Shown: positions 16,707 to 26,055, counted from the stretch's first letter. The stretch: 64,000 nt of DNA from Microbacterium algeriense (GCF_008868005.1 NZ_WAAO01000001.1:496001-560000), one strand, 5' to 3'. Notes: generated from the sequence alone by a model not told the origin. Translations and numbers: made by a program.

Positions 16707-18593
16707 TCACGGTATTCCGGTGCTGGAGCGGGGTCGGGTCAGGCGGAGGCCGCTGGGTGGGCCGCTGAGTGCGCGGAGGGCGTAGAGGATCGTCGCGAGG
16801 TCCACGAGCTCCTGCACCAGCGCACCCACGACAGCGGGGATGACACCGGTCATGGCGACGACCATGAGCCCGACGCTCAGCCCGATGCCGATCCAGATGG
16901 CGGCGAGCGCCACCCGTCGCGTGTGCCGTCCGATCGAGACGGCATCGACGACCTTGGCGAGCGAGTCGACGAGGATCACCACGTCGGCGGCGTCGCCGGC
17001 CGCCGTCGCGCCCTTCGCGCCCATGGCGATGCCGATGTCGGCCGCAGCCAGGACCGGAGCGTCGTTCACACCGTCGCCCACCATCAGCACCGGCCGCGGC
17101 TCCAATTCGGAGGCGAGTCGCACCTTCTCGGGTGGGAGGAGTTCGGCGTGCACCTCGTCGATGCCGAGGTGGTGGCCGACGGATTCCGCCGTCGACTGCA
17201 CGTCGCCGGTGAGCATGACGATGCGGTCGACCTCGTGCAGGCGCAGCCAGGAGACCACGGCGGCCGCCTCCGGACGGGCGGCGTCGGCGAGCACGAGGAC
17301 GCCGGCGAAGCGTCCATCCACCGCCACGTAGGCAGCCGCCTCGCCGACGCCGAGTTCGGCGCGCACGGTGTCGGGCGCGAGGGAGGCGACGTACGCCGGC
17401 TTGCCCACCACGACCGAGCGCCCTCCGATCGTCGCTGCCACGCCGTTCGTCGCGGTCTCGCTCGCCTCCTCCGCCGCATGGAGCACGAGTCCTCGCGCCT
17501 CGGCGGCACGGCGGATGCCGTCGGCCAGGACGTGGGAGGAGTACTGCTCCGCCGATGCGGACAGCTGCAGGATCTCGTCCGCATCGAACCCGGCCGTCGG
17601 GCGGACGTCCACGAGCTCCGGACGCCCCTGCGTGAGGGTCCCCGTCTTGTCGAACGCGGCGGATCGCACGCGTGCGATCTGCTCGATCACGGCACCGCTC
17701 TTCATGATGACGCCGGACTTCGCGGCACGGGAGAGTCCGCCGAGGAAGGCCACGGGGGCGGCGATCAGCAGCGGGCAGGGCGTCGCGAGCACCAGCACCT
17801 CGGCGAAGCGGGTCGCGTCGCCGGAGATCGCCCACGCGGTGCCGGCGAGCACGAGGGAGACGGCGGTGAACGGGATGGCGAACCGGTCGGCGAGCCGCAC
17901 GATCGGCGCGTGCGAGGACTCGGCGGAGTGGACGAGCGCGACGATCTGCTGATACTGACTGTCGGCGCCCGTCCGCAGTGCCCTGATGCGGATGGCGCGG
18001 CTGCCGTTGATCGCGCCCGACAGCACCTCGCCGCCGGCCTCGCGCGTGACCGGCATGCTCTCGCCCGTCAGCGAGGACTCGTCGAACGTCCCGCTCTCGG
18101 TCAGGAGGATCCCGTCCACGGGGACGATCTCCGACGGACGGACCAGCAGCACGTCTCCCACGGCCACGTCATCCACCGGGGCGTCGTGCGCCTCGTCCGA
18201 ATCCACCGCCTCGGGCTGCGTCAGGACGTGGGCGATGCGGGGCGAGCGGTCGAGCAGCGCGGAGAGATCGCGCTTCGCCCTGCGGCCGGCGAAGTCCTCC
18301 AGCGCCTCCCCGCCCGACAGCATGAGCACGATGATCAGCGCGGCGATGTACTCCCCGACCGCGAGCGTCGCGACCATCGCCACCACGGCGAGGATGTCGA
18401 GGCCGACGTGCCCGCGCAGCACGTCCCGCACCATGCCGATCAGCGTCCAGACGACGACGCCGGCGACGTAGACGGTGGCGATCCACCGGCCGAGGACCTC
18501 CTGGTCGGCCGCGTGCAGGGCGCCCACCGCCACGAAGACGATGACCGTGAGCGTGATCACGGGATACCGCCAGAGGAGTCGGAGTGCGCGCAT
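16707..18593 (-). CDS. Heavy-metal translocating P-type ATPase (P1B)
   Basis: The protein has 628 residues and about eight membrane helices. It has the actuator motif FDESSLTGESMPVTREAGG, the membrane metal motif ATPCPLL, the phosphorylation site DKTGTLTQG and the hinge motif MVGDGVNDAPVLAAADIG. There is no N-terminal metal-binding (HMA) domain and no His- or Cys-rich tail, and the gene has no metallochaperone or metal-sensor neighbour. The TPCP motif differs from the CPC of Cu/Zn/Cd exporters and the SPC of Co exporters, so the metal cannot be assigned. The protein would pump a transition metal across the cytoplasmic membrane. It appears as a single-gene unit between the two sugar regions, divergent from the Endo H gene. 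Confidence 0.9.
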   Translation of the reverse strand: MRALRLLWRYPVITLTVIVFVAVGALHAADQEVLGRWIATVYVAGVVVWTLIGMVRDVLRGHVGLDILAVVAMVATLAVGEYIAALIIVLMLSGGEALEDFAGRRAKRDLSALLDRSPRIAHVLTQPEAVDSDEAHDAPVDDVAVGDVLLVRPSEIVPVDGILLTESGTFDESSLTGESMPVTREAGGEVLSGAINGSRAIRIRALRTGADSQYQQIVALVHSAESSHAPIVRLADRFAIPFTAVSLVLAGTAWAISGDATRFAEVLVLATPCPLLIAAPVAFLGGLSRAAKSGVIMKSGAVIEQIARVRSAAFDKTGTLTQGRPELVDVRPTAGFDADEILQLSASAEQYSSHVLADGIRRAAEARGLVLHAAEEASETATNGVAATIGGRSVVVGKPAYVASLAPDTVRAELGVGEAAAYVAVDGRFAGVLVLADAARPEAAAVVSWLRLHEVDRIVMLTGDVQSTAESVGHHLGIDEVHAELLPPEKVRLASELEPRPVLMVGDGVNDAPVLAAADIGIAMGAKGATAAGDAADVVILVDSLAKVVDAVSIGRHTRRVALAAIWIGIGLSVGLMVVAMTGVIPAVVGALVQELVDLATILYALRALSGPPSGLRLTRPRSSTGIP

Positions 18594-18660
18594 GCGTCCA
18601 GCATCGCGGGAATGCGCCGTGTGCGCCAGGTGCGCTCCTCCCTCTCTTCCGACCGCTTCA

Positions 18661-18675
18661 CTTAAGCGATATAGT
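18661..18675 (+). promoter_or_regulatory. Operator/-10 element of the Endo H gene (second LacI regulon)
   Basis: CTTAAGCGATATAG (18661-18674) followed by T contains a TATAGT -10-like hexamer at 18670-18675. A near-identical 14-mer occurs at 26208, on the opposite strand at 26107, and twice at 28715-28749. All are in front of N-glycan genes, so this is a shared operator covering the -10 element. Confidence 0.75.
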
Positions 18676-18736
18676 CGCCGCAGGTCACGACGCCGTGGCC
18701 TGTTCTGGACACCGACGCCGAAGGAGACGATCTGTC

Positions 18737-19672
18737 ATGACTCAGCCGAACACCAGGATCCACCGCTTGCGAAGGGCTGCCGCGGTCACAGCCGCGCTGA
18801 CGCTCGCGGCGGCTGGCGCCCTCACGGGGACCGCTGCCGCCAGTGCCCAGACGGAGGAGGGCGAGCCGAAGCTGGCCGTCTACGTCGAGGTCAACTCGAA
18901 CGATTTAGCGAACGTCGCGGACTACACGCTTGCGGAGTCCGGCGGACCCGCCGTCGACCTGGCGATGATCTTCGCCGCCAACATCAATTACGACGGGCAG
19001 AAGGCGTACCTGCACTTCAACGAGCGCGTGACGCAGACGCTGCAGGACGCGGAGAACCAGATCCGCCCGGTCCAGGCCGGCGGCACCAAGGTCCTGCTGT
19101 CCGTGCTCGGCAACCACCAGGGTGCGGGGTTCGCGAACTTCACGTCCTTCGCGCAAGCGGATGCCTTCGCTGCCCAGCTCGCCGACGCGGTGGCGACCTA
19201 CGGTCTGGATGGCATCGACTTCGACGACGAGTGGACGGAGTACGGCGCGAACGGCACGCCGCAGCCCAACTCCGAGTCCTTCGGATGGCTCGTCACCGCC
19301 CTGCGTGATCGTCTCGGCCCGGACAAGATCATCAGCCTGTACGCGATCGGTCCGTCCTACACCACGACCGACTTCAGCCGGTTCGACGTCGCGAGCGCGA
19401 TCGACTACGCCTGGAACCCCTACTATCCGACCTACGATGCGCCCACCGTGCCCGGCCTCGACGACCGTGCGCGCATCGGCGCAGCGGCGATCGACCTCGC
19501 GAACACGAGCGCATCCACGGCGGCCGACTTCGCCCGGCGCACCGTGGCCGACGGCTACGGCGTCTACGTCGCGTACAACCTCACCGCGACTGACCAGTCC
19601 GCGTACCTCTCCGGCATCACCCAGGCGCTGAAGGGCGAGGCGACGCAGTACCGGGCGGCTCCGACGAACTGA
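18737..19672 (+). CDS. Secreted endo-beta-N-acetylglucosaminidase, Endo H type (GH18)
   Basis: The protein has 311 residues. ATG 18737 has GAAGGAGA upstream. The signal peptide runs from an Arg-rich start through a long Ala/Leu core to about residue 37 (TAAASAQT). The mature sequence follows Streptomyces Endo H closely: VAYVEVN-like start, MIFAANINYDGQKAYLHFNE, VLLSVLGNHQGAGFANF, the GH18 catalytic box DGIDFDDE (D158, D161, D163, E165), DYAWNPYY and YGVYVAYNL. It hydrolyses the bond between the two core GlcNAc residues of high-mannose N-glycans, freeing Man(n)GlcNAc outside the cell. It lies behind the second LacI operator and convergent with the GH92 gene, with 1 bp between stops. Specificity for high-mannose rather than complex glycans is supported by the mannosidases alongside. 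Confidence 0.95.
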   Translation: MTQPNTRIHRLRRAAAVTAALTLAAAGALTGTAAASAQTEEGEPKLAVYVEVNSNDLANVADYTLAESGGPAVDLAMIFAANINYDGQKAYLHFNERVTQTLQDAENQIRPVQAGGTKVLLSVLGNHQGAGFANFTSFAQADAFAAQLADAVATYGLDGIDFDDEWTEYGANGTPQPNSESFGWLVTALRDRLGPDKIISLYAIGPSYTTTDFSRFDVASAIDYAWNPYYPTYDAPTVPGLDDRARIGAAAIDLANTSASTAADFARRTVADGYGVYVAYNLTATDQSAYLSGITQALKGEATQYRAAPTN

Positions 19673-19673
19673 G

Positions 19674-22600
19674 TCAGCCCAGGTCGAAGAGCTCCACCTG
19701 ACGGAGCGTGACCTCGGTCGCCGCCCGCACGCGGACGGCCGAGGTCACGACCCGCGAGTGGAGCGCGAACGGTGTCGTGCGATCGGGCGGCAGCTCCTCC
19801 GTGTGCGTCGTCGGAACGGGCAGCCACCGTCCGTCGGCGCCTTCGATCTCCCAGCGCAGAGCGCTCGAGCCGACCGAGCGCACCGCCGTGACCGCGAGGT
19901 CGGTGAGTCCGCGGGGCTCCGCGAACCGCCAGCCCACCCACTCGCCTCGTGACACGCGGACCCCGTCGTCCCCGTCCGGGTCGCCGTCGTCGACCAGCCG
20001 ACCGACGTGGCGCACGGCGGGAGAGGCGATGACGTGGCCGTCTCCGCGTGTGAGGTCGGAGTGCCAGGGCTCCACCGTCCCGGTCGCGCCCCCGGTCTCC
20101 AATGCCAGGGCCGGATCCGTCCCGAAGACGAGCTCCAGCACCGCGTCCTTCTTCAGCGCGTCGATCGGGAGGTCGGCGGTGGGCAGCGGTGCGTCGTTCA
20201 GTCGCGCCTCCTGCAGGATGTGCGCGTGCGGGGCGCTGCGCCGCGAACGGATCCGCAGCGACGAGCCGTCCCCGCGGTCCACGCAGACGTCGTCGAACAG
20301 CGGCGACCCGATCCGCAGCCTCCCCGAGGCCAGTTCCAGAGGATAGAGCCCGAGCGCGGCCCACAGCCACCACGCGCTCATCTCGCCGTTGTCCTCGTCT
20401 CCGGGGAACCCCTGGCCGATGTGCGCCCCGGCGAACAGGCGCCCGGCGAGCTCGTGCACGATGCCCGCCGTGCGCCACGGACGATCGCTGAACGCATACA
20501 TGAACGGGATGTGATGCGCCGGCTGGTTCGAGATCGCGCACATCCCGGAGCGCAGGGCGCGCGCCTCACGCTGCTCGTGGATGACGGTGCCGTACGCGCC
20601 GCCGAACCGCTCGTCGGCCGTCTCCGGCTCGGCGAACAGGGCGTCCAGATGGCGTCCGAGACCGTCGGGGCCGCCGTGGAGTTCGGCGAGCCCGACGCCG
20701 TCGTGCACCGGGCTGACCGACATCCCCCAGGCGTTGGTCTCCACGTTGTCGCCACCCCACACGCGAGGGTCGAAGGGGCTCTCCCTGCCGCCCGTAGCGT
20801 CCCGGCCGCGGAAGAACCCGGACGCGGGGTCGAACAGCTGGCGATACGAGCGGGACCGGTTCGCGAAGTAGCGGGCGAAGGCCCGGTAGCGGGCGGTGGC
20901 GGATCCGGAGGCGGGGGCGTCGGCGAGCAGGCGGGCGAAGCGGGCGAGAGCGGCATCGCTCACCGCGTTCTCGAGACTCCAGCTCATGCCCTCCGGCACC
21001 TCCGAGGAGATGTATCCCGTGAAGCGGCCGCGGGCGATGCCCTTGCGGCCTCTCCGGGCGTCCGGTCCCGGCTCGCACGCGTTGCGCCAGCCGCTCTCGA
21101 AGGCGGCCACCCGGTCGAAGGCGACCCCCCACCGGGCAGCGTCGGCGAAGATCTGGTCGCTCGACGTGCCGACCATGCTGTCGACGTACCCCGGAGCGCT
21201 CCACCGGGCCATCCATCCGCCCCGGCAGGACTGTGCGAGCTGCCCGTCGAGCAGCCGCCCCGCGAGGGCGGGATCGAGCAGGGCGAGGGCCGGCCACTCC
21301 GTGCGGTAGGTGTCCCAGTAGCCGTTGTTCACCACCAGGTCGCCCTCGGCGACGGGTGCGCTCGTGGCCTGTTCGCCGAAGGGTTCCCGTGGGGCGAAGA
21401 CGTCGGCGAACCGCCGCATCGGCGCCTCTGCGGTCCCGGCGTTCTCGGCGGCGGTGTTCGGATACAGATGCATGCGATGCAGCGCGGCAGCGATCCGAGA
21501 ACGGCTCTCCTGGTCGGCGAGCGCTCGGAAGGGGGCGGCTGCGGCCGGGAGCGGAGGGATCGTGATGCGACCGAGCAGACGGCCCCACGCCGCTGCGGCC
21601 TCGTCGCGCAGCTGCTCGTACGACATCGAGACGGGCACCTCGAGGTCGAGGCTCCGCCGCGCCTGCTCGACCGACAGGAACGACACGGCGATGCGCACCT
21701 CGAGCACACCGCGCCCGGACACGAACCCGGCGACACGGCCCCGACCGTCGTCGTCGAGCATGGCCTGCGCCCGGCGATCGCCGGACACGGACGGCGTCAC
21801 CCTCCCTGCGAAGTAGCACCGGGGCGCGTTGCCCCACTCCTCCTGCCCCTCCGGGATCCAGCCCTCGACCTCGCCGGATCCGCTGAGGATGAGGCGCCCC
21901 TCATCCGTGAGCTGGTCGATCACGAAGCCGACCACCGCCTCCGGGTCGTCGGCGCGCACGCGGAAGGCCGCGGCATGCGAGGTCGCGGTCAGCTCGGCGT
22001 GCAGACCCCCGTCGAGGTCGACCGCGTACTCGTGCGGTCGAGCACGCTCCGACCCCGCGCGGATCCAGCGTCGTCGCGCGGTGCGGTTCGACGTCGCTGC
22101 CCCGCGGAAGGGCATGAGCTGCAGCACGGAACGGTCTCCGATCCAGGGGCTCGGCTGATGCGAGAACTGCAGCGCCTCCAGACGGCGTCCCTGCGGATCG
22201 TCGTGCATGAAGGGGCGGTACGGCCAGCGCGCATCCGCGGCATCCGTGGCCGGGGTGAGGAACGTGAAACCGTGCGGCACCGCCACCGCCGGGATCGTGT
22301 TGCCGCGTGAGAAACGGGGTCCGGAGTGGCTGCCGCGTCGGGTGTCCACCCGCTCGACGGGCGGGATGGCCGCGGGCGCGGGGCACTCCTCGACGAGGAC
22401 CTGCACGTACCCGGTCGCACGGGCGGGGACTCCGGATGCTGCGGCGAGGGATGCGGTGCCGAGCACGAGCTCGACGGCTCCGCGACGGTCGGGGTCCAGC
22501 GGTGCGAGCGACACGGTGTCCGCGTTCCACTGCTCGGGGAACGACCACCGGGCGGCGAACTGCGCTTCGGCGTCGATCGGGAAGTCGTAGCGGTCGCGGA

Positions 22601-22892
22601 CGGCGGCGTGATCGCTCAGTCGCGTGCCGTCGGACAGCCGCACGTCGACCGCCACGGCGAGCGCGGCATGCGGGGCGAGCGTCGCTTCGGGTCCGTCGGC
22701 GTAGAAGGCCCAGTGCAGCACGGTCTCGCTCGTGAGGGCGATCTCCGTCAACTCCGGGATGTCCACCCGCTGCTCGCCGAGGCCGGGGTCGAACGCGAAG
22801 GCGAAGACGGGTCCGGCGAGCACGCCGGCGCGCGGACGGGACGACGGGGGATCCGCTGGTCCGTCCGCCGGGGCGAGGTGCGCGGCGGTCAC
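19674..22892 (-). CDS. GH92 family alpha-mannosidase, probably cytoplasmic
   Basis: The protein has 1072 residues. The GTG at 22892 overlaps the permease stop (GTGA). The N-terminal beta-sandwich has the GH92 signature PRFSRGNTIPAVAVPHGFTF and SHQPSPWIGD. The C-terminal (alpha/alpha)6 barrel has the NGYWDTYRTEWPALAL box, GFYPDEDNGEMSAWW-like GFPGDEDNGEMSAWWLWAALG, and an LALETGGATG end. GH92 enzymes are Ca2+-dependent exo-alpha-mannosidases. The extra C-terminal 150 or so residues look like a carbohydrate-binding beta domain. There is no signal peptide, which is unusual for a family that is mostly exported, so trimming of imported Man(n)GlcNAc in the cytoplasm is likely. It is the last gene of the importer operon that starts at 26055. 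Linkage preference (alpha-1,2/1,3/1,6) cannot be told. Confidence 0.9.
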   Translation of the reverse strand: MTAAHLAPADGPADPPSSRPRAGVLAGPVFAFAFDPGLGEQRVDIPELTEIALTSETVLHWAFYADGPEATLAPHAALAVAVDVRLSDGTRLSDHAAVRDRYDFPIDAEAQFAARWSFPEQWNADTVSLAPLDPDRRGAVELVLGTASLAAASGVPARATGYVQVLVEECPAPAAIPPVERVDTRRGSHSGPRFSRGNTIPAVAVPHGFTFLTPATDAADARWPYRPFMHDDPQGRRLEALQFSHQPSPWIGDRSVLQLMPFRGAATSNRTARRRWIRAGSERARPHEYAVDLDGGLHAELTATSHAAAFRVRADDPEAVVGFVIDQLTDEGRLILSGSGEVEGWIPEGQEEWGNAPRCYFAGRVTPSVSGDRRAQAMLDDDGRGRVAGFVSGRGVLEVRIAVSFLSVEQARRSLDLEVPVSMSYEQLRDEAAAAWGRLLGRITIPPLPAAAAPFRALADQESRSRIAAALHRMHLYPNTAAENAGTAEAPMRRFADVFAPREPFGEQATSAPVAEGDLVVNNGYWDTYRTEWPALALLDPALAGRLLDGQLAQSCRGGWMARWSAPGYVDSMVGTSSDQIFADAARWGVAFDRVAAFESGWRNACEPGPDARRGRKGIARGRFTGYISSEVPEGMSWSLENAVSDAALARFARLLADAPASGSATARYRAFARYFANRSRSYRQLFDPASGFFRGRDATGGRESPFDPRVWGGDNVETNAWGMSVSPVHDGVGLAELHGGPDGLGRHLDALFAEPETADERFGGAYGTVIHEQREARALRSGMCAISNQPAHHIPFMYAFSDRPWRTAGIVHELAGRLFAGAHIGQGFPGDEDNGEMSAWWLWAALGLYPLELASGRLRIGSPLFDDVCVDRGDGSSLRIRSRRSAPHAHILQEARLNDAPLPTADLPIDALKKDAVLELVFGTDPALALETGGATGTVEPWHSDLTRGDGHVIASPAVRHVGRLVDDGDPDGDDGVRVSRGEWVGWRFAEPRGLTDLAVTAVRSVGSSALRWEIEGADGRWLPVPTTHTEELPPDRTTPFALHSRVVTSAVRVRAATEVTLRQVELFDLG

Positions 22893-23827
22893 CCCTTGAT
22901 CGCCCCCTCCTGCACGCCCTTGAAGAAGAAGCGCTGCGTGAAGGAGAACATGATCACGATCGGCACGAGGGCGATCATCGTGCCGGCGGCGATGAGTCGC
23001 GGATCGACGGAGAAGCTGCTGTTGAGGTACGCCATGCCCACGGTCAGCGTGTACTTCGCCGGGTCGGAGAGCACGATCAGCGGCCACAGGTAGTCGTCCC
23101 ACGCGCCGATGAAGGCGAAGATCGCGACCACCGACACCATGCCTCGGATGTTCGGCCACACGATGTGCCGGATGCGCTGCCACGTCGTCGCGCCGTCCAC
23201 GGTGGCGGCATCCAGCACGTCCTTGGGGATCATCCGGCACGCCGTCGCGATCAGCAGCACGTTCATCGCGCTGATGGCGCCGGGGAGGAACACGCCCCAC
23301 AGGGTGTCGGCCAGTCCGAGCGACCGGATGGTGAGGAAGTTGCTCGTGACCGTGACCTCGCCGGGGAACAGCAGGGTCGACAGCAGGATCCCCATCACGA
23401 TCCACTTGCCGCGGAAGCGCATGCACCCGAGCGCGTAACCGGCGAACGTGGCCAGGACCACGTTGCTGATCACGGTGCCGACCGAGACGAGCAGCGAGTG
23501 CCACGCGTAGAGGTACACGGGGACGATGTCGGCGACGCGAGCGTAGTTCTGCAGGGTCGGCTCACGGGGGATGAGCTCGGGCGGGAAGGAGTAGATGTTC
23601 TCCTGGGGGCCCTTGAACGACGTCGACAGCTGCCAGATGAACGGGCCGATCACGAGGAACAGGACGAGGACCAGGAGGGCGTAGCGGCCGATCAGTCCGC
23701 CGAGGGTCGGCTTGCTGAAATCGCCGGACCCGCGGCGGCGGAAGATCCGTTCGCGCGCGGGCGACGCGGGCCGCTCCTCGGCGGGGCGGGCGTCGTCGTC
23801 GGTTCGAGGCGGGGTGATGGTGCTCAT
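22889..23827 (-). CDS. Sugar ABC transporter permease (MalG type), N-glycan locus
   Basis: The protein has 312 residues. The ATG at 23827 overlaps the stop of the previous permease (ATGA). A 45-residue Arg/Glu/Pro-rich cytoplasmic tail precedes six membrane helices. The coupling (EAA) loop reads DVLDAATVDGATTWQRIRHIVWP. It ends KGVQEGAIKG, the common CUT1 terminus. It forms the transmembrane channel with the protein at 23824-24750 and is translationally coupled to the GH92 gene that follows. The probable cargo is the Man(n)GlcNAc released by Endo H (inference). Confidence 0.9.
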   Translation of the reverse strand: MSTITPPRTDDDARPAEERPASPARERIFRRRGSGDFSKPTLGGLIGRYALLVLVLFLVIGPFIWQLSTSFKGPQENIYSFPPELIPREPTLQNYARVADIVPVYLYAWHSLLVSVGTVISNVVLATFAGYALGCMRFRGKWIVMGILLSTLLFPGEVTVTSNFLTIRSLGLADTLWGVFLPGAISAMNVLLIATACRMIPKDVLDAATVDGATTWQRIRHIVWPNIRGMVSVVAIFAFIGAWDDYLWPLIVLSDPAKYTLTVGMAYLNSSFSVDPRLIAAGTMIALVPIVIMFSFTQRFFFKGVQEGAIKG

Positions 23828-24750
23828 GCGGGAGCCTTCGCCTTCTTCTCGCGATTCATGAAGGCGATCGCGGCGAGCGGGATGAGGGTGAGGAGGAACA
23901 GCGCCACGCTGATCGCGGACGCGTACCCGATGTTGCCGTTCAGGCCGGAGCCGACCTGGCGGATCAGCATCACGAGCGACATGTCGTAGCCGCCCGGGCC
24001 TCCCGTGCTCTTGGACAGCACGTCGAGCTCGGCGAACACGCGCATGGCGGACACGGCGATGAGGACGGAGATGAGGAGCATCGCCCCGCGGACCGAGGGG
24101 ATCGTGACGGACAGGAAGCGGCGGAAGGAGCCGGCGCCGTCGAGCATGGCCGCCTCGTGCAGCTCCTTGCCCACGTTCCCGAGCGCCGCCAGGTACACGA
24201 CCATGTAGTAGCCGAGACCCTTCCACACGGTGAGCAGGATCGCGCAGCCCAGCAGCAGCCAGCGGTCGACGAGGAACGCCATCGGCTGGTCGATCAGTCC
24301 CAGGAACTCGAGCGTCTGGTTGATGATGCCGCGGCTGTCGAACAGCCAGGTCCAGATGAGGGCGACCACGACGACCGAGGCGATCACGGGGAAGTAGAAC
24401 GTCGTGCGGAAGAACGAGATGCCCGGCAGCTTCTTCTGCACCAGGAGGGCCAGCAGCAGCGGCAGGATCGTCAGCAGCGGGACGCACACGACGACGTAGA
24501 TGAGGCAGGTCGTGAGCGCGTTCCAGAACATCTCATCGCCGAACATGCGCTCGTAGTTGGCGCCGCCGACGAATCCGGGCGTGCGCAGCGGACGAGCATC
24601 GGTGAAGCTCAGGAAGACCGTGTTGAGGAACGGCCAGAGCGCGAACACCAGCACCCAGACGACGGCGGGGGCGATGAGCACCCACGGGGTGAACCACTTG
24701 TGCGATCTCATGGTGGTCCGTCTGCTCCGGATGCCGGTGTTCGCGCTCAT
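23824..24750 (-). CDS. Sugar ABC transporter permease (MalF type), N-glycan locus
   Basis: The protein has 308 residues, with six predicted helices and an EAA loop, KELHEAAMLDGAGSFRRFLSVTIP. It begins 3 bp after the stop of the binding-protein gene and overlaps the next permease by 4 bp, so the genes form one tightly coupled operon. An in-frame ATG 13 codons in (MRSHKW) is an alternative start, but the upstream ATG fits the spacing to the preceding stop. It is a CUT1-type carbohydrate importer subunit. Confidence 0.9.
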   Translation of the reverse strand: MSANTGIRSRRTTMRSHKWFTPWVLIAPAVVWVLVFALWPFLNTVFLSFTDARPLRTPGFVGGANYERMFGDEMFWNALTTCLIYVVVCVPLLTILPLLLALLVQKKLPGISFFRTTFYFPVIASVVVVALIWTWLFDSRGIINQTLEFLGLIDQPMAFLVDRWLLLGCAILLTVWKGLGYYMVVYLAALGNVGKELHEAAMLDGAGSFRRFLSVTIPSVRGAMLLISVLIAVSAMRVFAELDVLSKSTGGPGGYDMSLVMLIRQVGSGLNGNIGYASAISVALFLLTLIPLAAIAFMNREKKAKAPA

Positions 24751-24753
24751 GGC

Positions 24754-26055
24754 TTACTGGTCCACGCGGTTGGCGTTGGCGTACTCGACGATCTTGTCGA
24801 GCTGGGTCTTCGCGTCCGCCTCGCCGTTGATGGCGAGCGCGATCTGCTGCGTCATGTAGGTGGCCATGTCGGAGGTCCACTGGAACGGCAGCGCCTTGGC
24901 GTCCTTCATCGCGCCGAACACGGTGTCGATCGCGGCCAGCTGCTTCTCGTCGGTGACGGAGGAGGCGATGCTGTCGACGACCTCGTCGCCGCCGGCGGCG
25001 GTGCCGGGAGCGGTGCCGACGGCCAGCGAGGAGAACGCGACCTGGTTCTCCTCGTTCGTGACGAACTCGGCGAAGGCCAGCGCCGCTTCCTTGTTGTCCG
25101 AATCGGCCGACACGTTCAGGCCCTGCACGTACAGCGGCGCGATGCCGAGACGCGGGGTGGCCACGGTGTTCTCCAACAGGGCGGGCGCGTCCTTCTGGAG
25201 GTCGGTCGTGAAGCCGGTGCCGCCGGTCGTGAAGGCGACCTTCTCCTGGATGTACGCCTCGGCGTTCCCGCCGTAGTCGCCGGTGAGGGCTTCCGCCGGC
25301 ATCGCCCCGGCCGCGTACGCGTCGGCGTACGCCTGGATGATCTCGGCGGCCTCGTCCGTGTTGAAGTCGAACTCGCCCTCGTCGTCGATGACCTCCATGC
25401 CGGCGGCCGTGAACGTGTCGAGGGCGGGGATCGAGGAGAGCAGCTGCACCTTGCCGCCCGATTCGGTGGCGACCCTCTTCGCGAGGTCGAGGAGCTCATC
25501 GACGGTCGTGGGGAGGGTGTCCTCGGTGACGCCGTAGGGGGCGAGCTGGGCCAGATTCCACCACGAGGCGTCGCTGGAGAGGTACCAGGGGAGCCCGTAC
25601 GTGCCCTCCACGCCGGGGTACTGGCTATACGAGTCCCAGGCTCCGGCGTTGTAGACCGACTTCAGGTCGGGGTCGGCGGTCTCGATGTCGACCAGCTTGC
25701 CCGCGGCGACCAGGGGATAGGCGATGTCCGGCGGGAGGTTCAGCACGTCGGGAAGGGTGTCGGCGTTCGCCTGGCTCAGGATCTTGTCCTGGTAGCCGTC
25801 GCCCGGCTGGTCGAGCCACTCGACCGTGACGTCGGGGTGCTCCTTCTCGAACGCGTCGATGAGGTCTTCGAAGTAGGGGGTGAACTTCTCGTTCTTGAGG
25901 GACCAGGTCTGGAACTGGATCGATCCGCTCAGCTCGCCGGAGGTGTCGATGGGCCCGGACTCGGCGGTGGATCCGCCGCCCCCTGTGCAACTCGTCAGCG
26001 CCAGAACGCCGATGCTGAATGCTGCCAGGGCGACAATGCGTGTGCGAACTTTCAT
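24754..26055 (-). CDS. Sugar ABC transporter substrate-binding lipoprotein, N-glycan locus
   Basis: The protein has 433 residues. The start at 26055 is preceded by AGGAAGAAG and begins a lipoprotein signal with lipobox ALTSC (Cys23), followed by a Gly/Ser linker. Family features are IQFQTWSLKNEKFTPYFEDLI, a TLPDVLNLPPD segment and GLPWYLSSDASWWN, which resemble other extracellular oligosaccharide-binding proteins. It would capture the Endo H product at the cell surface. It is the first gene of a four-gene operon (binding protein, two permeases, GH92) running from the operator at 26107-26120. No ATPase gene is included, as in the D-arabinan importer. Confidence 0.9.
   Translation of the reverse strand: MKVRTRIVALAAFSIGVLALTSCTGGGGSTAESGPIDTSGELSGSIQFQTWSLKNEKFTPYFEDLIDAFEKEHPDVTVEWLDQPGDGYQDKILSQANADTLPDVLNLPPDIAYPLVAAGKLVDIETADPDLKSVYNAGAWDSYSQYPGVEGTYGLPWYLSSDASWWNLAQLAPYGVTEDTLPTTVDELLDLAKRVATESGGKVQLLSSIPALDTFTAAGMEVIDDEGEFDFNTDEAAEIIQAYADAYAAGAMPAEALTGDYGGNAEAYIQEKVAFTTGGTGFTTDLQKDAPALLENTVATPRLGIAPLYVQGLNVSADSDNKEAALAFAEFVTNEENQVAFSSLAVGTAPGTAAGGDEVVDSIASSVTDEKQLAAIDTVFGAMKDAKALPFQWTSDMATYMTQQIALAINGEADAKTQLDKIVEYANANRVDQ

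Noticed and set aside
22893..23504. N-terminal extension of the GH92 protein into the permease region
   Set aside because: This is a shadow of the MalG-type permease frame. The GTGA overlap at 22889-22892 marks the real start.
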